A DNA stretch of 64,000 bases. It comes from Bacteroidales bacterium (GTDB taxonomy: Bacteria > Bacteroidota > Bacteroidia > Bacteroidales > P3). The notes beneath the pieces are model-generated. The model had not been told where the DNA came from. It worked only from the letters and a program-made list of their open reading frames with translations, and ran no database searches. Positions within the stretch are counted from its first letter, which is position 1, and each line of letters starts with the position of its first letter. A program made the translations under genes and the position numbers. Where the stretch lies: the NCBI GenBank assembly GCA_017618625.1, contig JAFZTV010000004.1, positions 1-64,000 of the forward strand. Reading direction: 5' to 3'. This document shows, piece after piece, positions 24,548 to 32,652 of this stretch.

Positions 24548-25845
24548 CTGAGACAAACTCCAAAGATAAGGTTATAAGATGGTTGTCAGACTGGCGACTA
24601 CACGCCTGTCTTATGGCTGTATTCTGCCTTATAATGACTTTGGAGTATGTCGGTCTCGCGTATAACCAGTATTGTTATATGGGATTTGACTTTGTTGTCA
24701 CTCCAGATAGAATCATTATTGGATTATTGTTCCTGACGATATGCGGGGTAGCGCTCTTCGTCAACAAAGTCACCTCGCCGTTTCTATATCTGACCGGTAT
24801 CTGTCTTGGATTGTTTCTCTGTATACCCTCAGCCATACTATATGCCATAGGAGGAATATCCATCTGGAGTCCCTTCTACGCCATGCTTCTGCTTCTTCTC
24901 ATAACCGACAAGCACCTAAACCTGTCGAAGATTGAAACCAAACAGGTGAGCCACAAGTGGCAAGTTATATTGCTTGCTGCGGTGGTATTGATATTCACCA
25001 TACCGTTTATCGTAAGATACGGCCTGCCCACAAACTTCAAGGTATTTGGACTTGGGAGCGAAGTCTATGACGCACGCGCAGCAGCGAACAGCAGAGCAAA
25101 CCTGATAACGAGTTATCTTTTCAGTCCGTTAGGCAAAGTGCTACTACCCACGCTTTTGATTATGGGACTGCTACACAAAGACTGGAAAACGACGACGCTT
25201 GCCGTATTTGCGATGCTCTATTTGTTCATGGTCAACCCTCACAAGTCGGTGCTTTTCTCCATACCGGTTGCGATTGCTTTTGTCTTTTTCAAAAGGTATG
25301 AGACAAAAACGGGAGCTTTCTTGTTGCTGATGGACATCGTTTTGATATTGACTGTTGTGATGCGAGTGCTGATGAACAACGTTTTACCCGAATCGATATT
25401 GGTTAGACGCGGATTCTTCTTACCCGCACTGATTTGTGACGGCTATTTCAGCTTTTTCGAGAACAACCACCTGATGCTTTCCCACAGCGTGATGAAGGGG
25501 TTCCTCGCCTATCCCTACGAGTGGGATCCGGCACATCTTATGGGGTTTATGATGCAAGAGCAGAGTTTTACGAGCTATAATACTGGGATTATCGCAGACG
25601 GATTTATGAACTTTGGACATCTTGGGGTTATATTATGGATTGTCACCGCAACCCTTTTGTTCAAATACATCGACTCACTCGGTATACGCAGCGCCTATTT
25701 CGGTGTGGTTTTCATATTTCTTTACACCCTTACCAACAGCGCATTGCTAACCGCCCTCCTCACGCACGGTGGCTTTGTATTGCTTTTGATACTCACCTTT
25801 TTGGTTGACCGGAACTCCCATGAGGAAAACAGCTATGAAAGATGA
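24544..25845 (+). CDS. Wzy-like oligosaccharide repeat-unit polymerase
   Basis: A 433-aa integral membrane protein with about ten to eleven hydrophobic segments and few polar loops. A periplasmic loop (about 290-345) contains ENNHLMLSHSVMKG. The position between Wzz and Wzx and the overlaps at both ends (ATGA) support Wzy, the periplasmic polymerase of a Wzx/Wzy-dependent O-antigen or capsule pathway. Wzy proteins share little sequence, so the call rests on topology and context. Confidence 0.7.
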   Translation: MTETNSKDKVIRWLSDWRLHACLMAVFCLIMTLEYVGLAYNQYCYMGFDFVVTPDRIIIGLLFLTICGVALFVNKVTSPFLYLTGICLGLFLCIPSAILYAIGGISIWSPFYAMLLLLLITDKHLNLSKIETKQVSHKWQVILLAAVVLIFTIPFIVRYGLPTNFKVFGLGSEVYDARAAANSRANLITSYLFSPLGKVLLPTLLIMGLLHKDWKTTTLAVFAMLYLFMVNPHKSVLFSIPVAIAFVFFKRYETKTGAFLLLMDIVLILTVVMRVLMNNVLPESILVRRGFFLPALICDGYFSFFENNHLMLSHSVMKGFLAYPYEWDPAHLMGFMMQEQSFTSYNTGIIADGFMNFGHLGVILWIVTATLLFKYIDSLGIRSAYFGVVFIFLYTLTNSALLTALLTHGGFVLLLILTFLVDRNSHEENSYER

Positions 25846-27122
25846 AAAAAATAAGAGAGCTATATAAAAACAATTTTTTTCGTGATTCGGTCATCCTTTC
25901 CGGGGGGACAGCTGTAGCACAGATATTGCCGTTTCTGTTTTATCCCATTCTTGGACGCATCTTTAGCGTAGAGGAATTCGGACTGCTTGCAGCATTGACG
26001 GCCGTGACGTCCATTTTGGCTGTTGTTGCGAGTGGGAAATATGAAAGTGCGATACTTGTGGCCGACGGAAAAAAAGAAGCGGCATCGCTGGCTCTGCTAT
26101 CCATTGTTTTAAGCGCCGTTTTTTTGCTTCTTATCTATTTGGTTTTACAGTTTGCATTGGGGAATACCCTCTGTATGTGGCTAAAGGAGCCTATGCTAAA
26201 AAATATGCTGTGGATATGCCCCATATCAGCTTGGGCGATAATCATCTTCACTGTATACAATGAATGGTGTGTAAGAGAGAAGCATTTCAAATCACTTTCT
26301 GTAAACAAAATAGTGAATTCCGGAGCCATTGTAGGGGCAAAAACAGTCTTCGGTTTCGTTAGAGTTTTTACGCATGGATTAGTGATTGGCGATGTCATCG
26401 GTCGTATAATTTCGGCTCTGGTGTGTGTGGTGAGAGCCTTGGTGCGTGATGGCAAGACGTTCTATGCAGTGAAGAAGAACGAAATGGTTGATGCTGCGAA
26501 AAAATACATCGACTTTCCTAAATTCACCATGCCAGGCCAGTTGCTAAACACCATCGCATTACAGTTTCCAATACTTCTGTTGGCCGTCTATTTCAACAAA
26601 ACCGAAGTTGGATACTTTTCGATGGCAATGACGATATTCGCCATTCCGCTTACGGTAATAAGCGGTGCGGTGAGAGATGTTTTCAGACAACGAGCCAACG
26701 AGCAGCTGAATACTTCTGGCAGTTGCCGTCAGCTTTTCATAAAAGTGACTGTGATACTTAGTCTTATGGCGGTGGGGGCGGCTGCAGCGATGGTTTGGTT
26801 TCTACCCCAACTCACGACGCTGTTTCTCGGACCCCAGTGGCACACCTGCGGTGTGTATGCCCAGATACTCTGCGGAGCAATGGTATTATCGTTCGTGGCC
26901 AATTCTCTTAGCGGGATGTTTATTGTGGCGAACAAACTGCGACAGTTGTTCTACTGGCAACTCTATTTCGTAACCACAACGATTGCCGCAATATTGGTGG
27001 GTGGTTTGGTGTACAAATCCATGATAGTTACGATAGCGCTCTTTTCTATACTGAGAGCCTCTGCCTATCTGTTGAGTATAATCATGACATATCGCTACAC
27101 AGTAGTGAACGTTGAGAAATAG
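25842..27122 (+). CDS. Wzx-like lipid-linked oligosaccharide flippase
   Basis: A 426-aa polytopic protein with about twelve segments, of the MOP/polysaccharide transporter superfamily. The opening FFRDSVILSGGTAVAQILPFLFYPILGRIFSVEEFG is typical of the RfbX/Wzx group. It moves undecaprenyl-PP-linked units to the periplasmic face for the neighbouring polymerase. Its start overlaps the Wzy stop by four bases. Confidence 0.85.
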   Translation: MKKIRELYKNNFFRDSVILSGGTAVAQILPFLFYPILGRIFSVEEFGLLAALTAVTSILAVVASGKYESAILVADGKKEAASLALLSIVLSAVFLLLIYLVLQFALGNTLCMWLKEPMLKNMLWICPISAWAIIIFTVYNEWCVREKHFKSLSVNKIVNSGAIVGAKTVFGFVRVFTHGLVIGDVIGRIISALVCVVRALVRDGKTFYAVKKNEMVDAAKKYIDFPKFTMPGQLLNTIALQFPILLLAVYFNKTEVGYFSMAMTIFAIPLTVISGAVRDVFRQRANEQLNTSGSCRQLFIKVTVILSLMAVGAAAAMVWFLPQLTTLFLGPQWHTCGVYAQILCGAMVLSFVANSLSGMFIVANKLRQLFYWQLYFVTTTIAAILVGGLVYKSMIVTIALFSILRASAYLLSIIMTYRYTVVNVEK

Positions 27123-27147
27123 GGGAAAACATCCTGTTTGTTCTTCG

Positions 27148-27176
27148 TTTGTTTTAGAAATAAAGTAGTATCTTTG
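27148..27176 (+). promoter_or_regulatory. Promoter of the WecA-like gene, nearly leaderless
   Basis: TTTG at 27148-27151 and TATCTTTG at 27169-27176 stand 17 bp apart. The ATG follows after only five bases, so the transcript should begin at or next to the start codon. Confidence 0.7.
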
Positions 27177-27181
27177 CACAC

Positions 27182-28147
27182 ATGAAGTACGTTATTGCAT
27201 CATTGGTAATACTTATAGCCGAACTGTTGTATTTTGTTTTGGCTAAGCGATTTAATATTATGGACCGCCCGAATGAGCGCAGCTCTCACACCAAGCCGAC
27301 ACTGCTCGGAGGCGGCGTTGTTTTTTTTATAAGCGTATTGTGCTATTTTCTGTTCAGCCACTTTAACTATCCTTGGTTTGTTCTGGCAATCGCCATGCTC
27401 GCCGTAGTTTGTTACGTGGATGACCTCCATCCACTGCCGAGCATATTGCGTATGGTGGTCCAATTTGCTGCCACGCTTTTGGTATTGTTTCAATTTCAGG
27501 TATTCGACCTTGCAGTGTGGAAGATAGTTGTGGTGATGATTTTGGCTGTGGGGACAATCAATATCTACAATTTCATGGACGGTATCAACGGTATGTTGGC
27601 CGCCTATTCGCTTGTTGTGCTTGCCACACTGACATATGTAAACGTCTGTGTTTCGCCCTTTGTGGACCAAGACCTTATCACTTTCGCAATGGTAGCTCTG
27701 CTTGTCTTCGGATTTTTCAACTTCCGCCGCAAAGCATTTTGCTTTTCCGGTGATGTTGGAAGTGTTGTGATGGGTGCTTTTGTGTTGTTCCTTCTAGGCC
27801 GACTTGTGCAGACGACACCCACAGGCAAGGTAGAACTGAGCTATCTTGTTTTTATTGGCGTATATTTGGCCGATGGAGGCTTGACGGTATTGAAGCGCAT
27901 GCTCAGAGGAGAGAATATATTACTGCCCCACAGGGAGCACCTCTACGAGACGCTCTGCAACGATTGTAAGATTCCACATCTTTATGTTTCGTCGGGATAC
28001 GCCATAGCGCAGTTGCTTATCAACGCGTTGTATTTTGTATTTGCCGACCATACGCTATATGCAGTATGTGTGGCCGTAATATTACTTTTTAGCTATAGCG
28101 CATTCTTCTTCTATATCAAACACTATTTGCAACCTAAGGGCGAATAA
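27182..28147 (+). CDS. WecA/MraY-family glycosyl-1-phosphate transferase
   Basis: A 321-aa inner-membrane enzyme with about ten segments that transfers a sugar 1-phosphate from a UDP-sugar to undecaprenyl phosphate and so starts glycan assembly. The catalytic motifs VDDLHPLP (about 78-85), NIYNFMDGINGM (about 122-133) and PHREHLYE (about 248-255) are intact. It opens the second transcription unit of the cluster, and the sugar is probably GlcNAc or a related HexNAc. The gene has a near-leaderless promoter. Confidence 0.88.
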   Translation: MKYVIASLVILIAELLYFVLAKRFNIMDRPNERSSHTKPTLLGGGVVFFISVLCYFLFSHFNYPWFVLAIAMLAVVCYVDDLHPLPSILRMVVQFAATLLVLFQFQVFDLAVWKIVVVMILAVGTINIYNFMDGINGMLAAYSLVVLATLTYVNVCVSPFVDQDLITFAMVALLVFGFFNFRRKAFCFSGDVGSVVMGAFVLFLLGRLVQTTPTGKVELSYLVFIGVYLADGGLTVLKRMLRGENILLPHREHLYETLCNDCKIPHLYVSSGYAIAQLLINALYFVFADHTLYAVCVAVILLFSYSAFFFYIKHYLQPKGE

Positions 28148-28160
28148 CACAAACAAGAAT

Positions 28161-29141
28161 ATGAAAAATTTCGCATTAATCGGTGCGGCAGGATATATAG
28201 CACCACGCCATCTGAAAGCCATCGCAGACACAGGCAACAACCTTGTAGCAGCATACGACAAGTTCGACAGCGTAGGACGACTTGACAGTTCGTTCCCACA
28301 GTGTGCATTTTTTACCGAGCAGGAACTCTTCGACCGTTTCTGCAACAAGGTAAAGGGAACCGACCGCAATATTGATTGGCTCTCGGTGTGCACCCCCAAC
28401 TACACCCACGATGCTTTTATCCGTTACGGGCTGCGCCTCGGAGCCGATGTCATCTGCGAGAAACCTGTGGTTCTTAATCCGTGGAATGTTGATGCCCTTG
28501 AAAAAGTAGAGGCAGAAACCGGACACAAGGCATATAATATATTGCAACTGCGCCTTCACGACCGTATCGCCGACCTAAAGAAAAAAGTCGAGGCAGGTCC
28601 CAAAGACAAAGTCTATGACATTGATCTGACCTACATCACCTCGCGTGGCAACTGGTACTACACCTCATGGAAGGGCGATGTACACAAGAGCGGAGGCGTA
28701 GCCACCAACATAGGAGTCCATTTCTATGATATGCTGCAGTGGATTTTCGGACCTGTGCAGGAAAACATAGTGCATGTGATGGACTTTGACCGTGTGGCTG
28801 GTTATCTTGGATTAAAGCAGGCGAGGGTGCGCTATTTCCTGAGCATCAATGCCGACTGCCTGCCCGAGAACGCCGTGCAGGGCGAGAAACGCACCTACCG
28901 CACATTGAATATTGACGGCGAAGAGTTCGAATTCAGTCAAGGATTCACTGAGCTGCACACCAAGAGCTACGAAGAGATACTTGCAGGACGCGGATTCCGC
29001 ATTAGCGCGGCAAAACCCTGCATCCAGATTGTGCATGATATACGCAATGCGACACCCATCGGACTCAAGGGAGATTACCATCCGCTTGCAAAACTGCCAC
29101 TATCAAAACACCCGTTCGGCTGGGACGATATGAAGTTTTAG
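28161..29141 (+). CDS. wlbA: WlbA/WbpB-like UDP-sugar 3-dehydrogenase
   Basis: A 326-aa Gfo/Idh/MocA-family oxidoreductase. It starts with the dinucleotide-binding FALIGAAGYIAPRHLKAI, and EKPVVLN (about 94-100) is the conserved family motif. WlbA/WbpB oxidises C3 of UDP-GlcNAcA, giving the keto sugar for the next enzyme, WlbC, 44 bp downstream. Length and neighbours favour this over other Gfo/Idh enzymes. The preceding 6-dehydrogenase (WbpA) is not in the window. Confidence 0.85.
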   Translation: MKNFALIGAAGYIAPRHLKAIADTGNNLVAAYDKFDSVGRLDSSFPQCAFFTEQELFDRFCNKVKGTDRNIDWLSVCTPNYTHDAFIRYGLRLGADVICEKPVVLNPWNVDALEKVEAETGHKAYNILQLRLHDRIADLKKKVEAGPKDKVYDIDLTYITSRGNWYYTSWKGDVHKSGGVATNIGVHFYDMLQWIFGPVQENIVHVMDFDRVAGYLGLKQARVRYFLSINADCLPENAVQGEKRTYRTLNIDGEEFEFSQGFTELHTKSYEEILAGRGFRISAAKPCIQIVHDIRNATPIGLKGDYHPLAKLPLSKHPFGWDDMKF

Positions 29142-29185
29142 CAGACAGTAGAATCATTTGTTAACTTTTTAACTCCTACGGCAAG

Positions 29186-30328
29186 ATGCTTCAAATGGTT
29201 GACCTACACGGTCAATATCTCAAAATAAAAGACGAGATAGACAGCGGTATCCGTTCTGTAATCGATAGCTGCGCTTTCATCAACGGGCCTCAGGTGAAAG
29301 ATTTCTCCGCACATCTAAGCGAGTATATGGGCGGGTGTCATGCTATTACCTGTGCCAATGGCACTGATGCCCTACAGATTGCCCTTATGGCGCTTGGATT
29401 AAGACCCGGCGACGAGGTCATTGTGCCAGCCTTTACATACGTGGCGTCGGCAGAGGTGATAGGGCTGCTGCAGCTCACCCCGGTGATGGTGGATGTGGAC
29501 TATGACACATTCAACATCTCTGTAGAGGCCATGAAGCAAGCCCTGACTACCAAAACGAAGGCTATCATCCCCGTGCATCTCTTCGGACAATGCAGCAACA
29601 TGGAGCCCATCCTCGAATTTGCAAAAAAGCATGGACTGTATGTTATCGAGGACAACGCACAAGCCATTGGTGCGGAGTACACGTTCAGCAATGGACATCA
29701 TGCCAAGACTGGCACGATGGGTAGTATAGGCTGCACCTCCTTCTTCCCATCCAAGAACTTAGGATGCTACGGCGACGGCGGAGCTCTGTTTACCCACGAC
29801 GACTCACTGGCCGAGCGTATCCGTATGATTGCCAACCATGGACAAAAGGTGAAGTACCATCATTCGGTCATCGGGTGCAACAGCCGATTGGACACCATTC
29901 AAGCAGCAGTATTGGATGTCAAACTGAAACATCTTGACGAATATTGTGCGGCAAGGCACAGCGCAGCTCAATACTATACACATGCAATCAAACAGATAGA
30001 CCCGGCAGAACGGCTGTTTGTCACGCCTGCCGAAGCTCCGTATAGCACACACGTCTATCACCAATACACGCTGAAAATCAAGGGTGGACACCGTGACGCG
30101 TTGAAAGCCTACCTTGCCGAGAACGGGGTACCCAGCATGATTTACTACCCTCTTCCGCTACAAGAGCAGGATGCATTCAAACCTATCACCCGAGCCAGAG
30201 GATCACTGGATGTGGCAAAAAAATGTGCAGACAGCGTGCTCTCGCTTCCAATGCACACCGAGCTGACAAATAAAGTCCAAGATGTTATAATAGCGAAAAT
30301 TCAACAATACTATAAGACATGCCAATAA
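29186..30328 (+). CDS. wlbC: WlbC/WbpE-like aminotransferase (DegT/DnrJ/EryC1)
   Basis: A 380-aa PLP-dependent aminotransferase that adds the 3-amino group in UDP-2,3-diacetamido-uronic acid synthesis. The PLP lysine is in FFPSKNLGCYGDGGAL (Lys near 191), and IEDNAQAIGA (about 154-163) and NGTDAL (about 59-64) are the expected cofactor contacts. It follows wlbA and overlaps the next glycosyltransferase gene by about ten bases. In Porphyromonas gingivalis a homologue (PorR) serves the LPS-linked anchor of secreted proteins. Confidence 0.85.
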   Translation: MLQMVDLHGQYLKIKDEIDSGIRSVIDSCAFINGPQVKDFSAHLSEYMGGCHAITCANGTDALQIALMALGLRPGDEVIVPAFTYVASAEVIGLLQLTPVMVDVDYDTFNISVEAMKQALTTKTKAIIPVHLFGQCSNMEPILEFAKKHGLYVIEDNAQAIGAEYTFSNGHHAKTGTMGSIGCTSFFPSKNLGCYGDGGALFTHDDSLAERIRMIANHGQKVKYHHSVIGCNSRLDTIQAAVLDVKLKHLDEYCAARHSAAQYYTHAIKQIDPAERLFVTPAEAPYSTHVYHQYTLKIKGGHRDALKAYLAENGVPSMIYYPLPLQEQDAFKPITRARGSLDVAKKCADSVLSLPMHTELTNKVQDVIIAKIQQYYKTCQ

Positions 30329-31428
30329 AAGTATGCCATATCACATCTGTTCATCCACCATACGATGCCAGAATCTTTTACAAAGAGTGTTGTTCGTTGG
30401 CAAAAAAATATGAGGTATGGCTTATAGCTCCAAATGTAAAAGACCATGTTAAGGATGGAGTCCATTTAACAGGACTCAATATTCCCCAAGGGCGAATCAA
30501 GAGACTTTTCTCTCAACGGGATATTTTAAAAAAGGCTCTTGAAATCAATGCTGTAAGCTATCACCTTCACGACCCCGAACTCTTGCCTATAGGGTTAAAA
30601 CTCAAGAAAAAAGGCAAGATTGTGATATTTGACTCACACGAGGACGTACCTCAGCAGCTGCTAACAAAAGAATGGTTGCCAAAACGACTGGCTAAAGTTG
30701 TGTCGCGGCTTTACGCATGGTATGAAAAAAAATCGATGGTACATTACGACGCCCTAATCAGTGTTACCCCTGTTATCGTCGACCGTCTACATTCAATCAA
30801 CAAAAACACCTACCAAGTTACGAACTTCCCTATTCTAACAGATACACCAGACAACCGCACATGGGGCGATAGCGCTTGTTTTACGGGTGGAGTTGGTGTG
30901 AGATACATGCATGAAAACATTATCAATGCTCTTTCAAAAACAAATATCACATATCGCTTAGCAGGACCCTGCAATCCGATAAGCTATCTGGAAATCCTAA
31001 AGAGTCTTCCAAACTGGGAAAAAGTTCAATATGATGGAGTTATACCCCACTCCGAATGTCCCTCATATATACAAAAGTCTTCCGTAGGATTAGCCATTTT
31101 GGACTATTTACCTAACGTAGGTTATAAAAAAGGATCGCTAGGTGTGCTGAAGATATTTGAGTACATGCAAGCTGGTATTCCCGTTGTGGCAACAGATTTC
31201 GACTTATGGAAAGAGATCATTGAAGGTAACGACTGCGGACTATGTGTAAATCCTCACAATACCGATGCAATAGCAGATGCCATAAACTACTTCATCGATA
31301 ACAAAGATATTGCTAAACAGAAAGGTGATAACGGTAAGAAGGCTGTCGAAAAGTTCTATTCATGGGCCTCACAAGAAAAAGTACTATACGATATGTACTC
31401 ATCCATAGTTGACAAAAACCTCAAGTAA
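30319..31428 (+). CDS. Glycosyltransferase family 4
   Basis: A 369-aa cytosolic GT-B glycosyltransferase. The donor-binding part carries KIFEYMQAGIPVVATDFDLWKEII (about 277-300), typical of GT4 with its E-x7-E-like region. The opening HITSVHPPYDARIFYKE is common in polysaccharide transferases of Bacteroidota. Donor and acceptor are not known; in this cluster it should add a sugar to the undecaprenyl-linked unit. It overlaps wlbC by about ten bases. Confidence 0.82.
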   Translation: MPIKVCHITSVHPPYDARIFYKECCSLAKKYEVWLIAPNVKDHVKDGVHLTGLNIPQGRIKRLFSQRDILKKALEINAVSYHLHDPELLPIGLKLKKKGKIVIFDSHEDVPQQLLTKEWLPKRLAKVVSRLYAWYEKKSMVHYDALISVTPVIVDRLHSINKNTYQVTNFPILTDTPDNRTWGDSACFTGGVGVRYMHENIINALSKTNITYRLAGPCNPISYLEILKSLPNWEKVQYDGVIPHSECPSYIQKSSVGLAILDYLPNVGYKKGSLGVLKIFEYMQAGIPVVATDFDLWKEIIEGNDCGLCVNPHNTDAIADAINYFIDNKDIAKQKGDNGKKAVEKFYSWASQEKVLYDMYSSIVDKNLK

Positions 31429-31434
31429 CTCACC

Positions 31435-32652
31435 ATGAATATCCTAATGCTCAGCCATTACGCAGGAGCTCCACAATATGGCATGGAGTACCGCTCCTAC
31501 TATATGTCACGCGAATGGGTCAAGGCCGGACATAAGGTCATGATTGCAGGCGCTTCGTTCTCACATCTTCGCAAGCAACAACCCGCTGTTGAACGGGAAA
31601 ACCTTGAAGGTATCGAATACCTCTGGCTGAAGACACGAAGCTATGAGGGGAACGGCCTATCTCGAGTGCTTACCATGGTGCAGTTTGTTCTTGAATGTTA
31701 TCGCAACAAGAGACTTTTTATTGATTTCAAACCAGATGTGGTCATTGCCTCGTCGGTTTATACTTTCGATATCTACCCTGCACACTATATTGCCAAGAAG
31801 TGTGGCGCAAAACTAATATACGAAGTCCACGACCTCTGGCCGCTGTCGCCTATGGTGATAGGAGGATACTCAAAATACCATCCCTTTATATGGCTTCTGC
31901 AACGTGGCGAGAACTACGCATACAAACATGTTGATTTGGTTGTCTCTATGCTTGACAAAGCGTTTCCTCACATGCAGCGGCACGGGCTTGACGAAAAGCG
32001 TTTTGTATGTGTGCCCAACGGATACCTTGCCGAAGAGTGGAGCAATGCTGACACACAGGAGCTTCCTAAGCAACACCTTGAGTTACTACAATCAATGCAA
32101 GCAGAGGGCAAGACCCTCGTAGGCTTTGCCGGCGGACTTACCCAATCCACTGCGATGCAGGTCTTTGTAGAAGCCGCCGACAAACTCCGCAACAAGCCGA
32201 ACCTTGCTTTCGTAGCCATCGGGCAAGGACCTCAAAAGGATGAATTAATCCAGATGGCTAACGACAAGAAACTGACCAACATCCACTTTCTGCCGCCTAT
32301 TCCCAAGACACTGATTCCAAAAGCGATATCATACTTCGACATTTGCTATATGGGCGGCGTCCACTCCATACTTCACAAGTACGGCACATCCTTCAACAAG
32401 ATGACCGACTACATGCTTTCGCAGAAACCGATAATCATGTCCGTAGATGAGCCGAACAGCGTGGTACAACGCTGTGGATGCGGTATACAGGTAGAGGCTG
32501 AAAACGCCGAACAGGTAGCAAACGCCATTCTAACTATAGCAAGCCTTTCCAAAGAAGAGCGTGCCGAAATGGGGCACAAAGGGTATGACTATGCCGTAGA
32601 GCATTTAGAGTATGCCACCCTTGCCGAACAGTTTATTCAAAGTATCAAGTAA
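31435..32652 (+). CDS. Glycosyltransferase family 4, WbuB-like
   Basis: A 405-aa GT-B transferase of the WbuB-type GT4 group, with an N-terminal MNILMLSHYAGAPQYGMEYR and a C-terminal donor domain with NKMTDYMLSQKPIIMSVDEPNSVV (about 322-345). The pair of co-directed transferases predicts a short repeat unit. Its stop codon is directly followed by the ATG of the FAD/Fe-S gene with no spacer, so the two are likely co-translated. Confidence 0.82.
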   Translation: MNILMLSHYAGAPQYGMEYRSYYMSREWVKAGHKVMIAGASFSHLRKQQPAVERENLEGIEYLWLKTRSYEGNGLSRVLTMVQFVLECYRNKRLFIDFKPDVVIASSVYTFDIYPAHYIAKKCGAKLIYEVHDLWPLSPMVIGGYSKYHPFIWLLQRGENYAYKHVDLVVSMLDKAFPHMQRHGLDEKRFVCVPNGYLAEEWSNADTQELPKQHLELLQSMQAEGKTLVGFAGGLTQSTAMQVFVEAADKLRNKPNLAFVAIGQGPQKDELIQMANDKKLTNIHFLPPIPKTLIPKAISYFDICYMGGVHSILHKYGTSFNKMTDYMLSQKPIIMSVDEPNSVVQRCGCGIQVEAENAEQVANAILTIASLSKEERAEMGHKGYDYAVEHLEYATLAEQFIQSIK

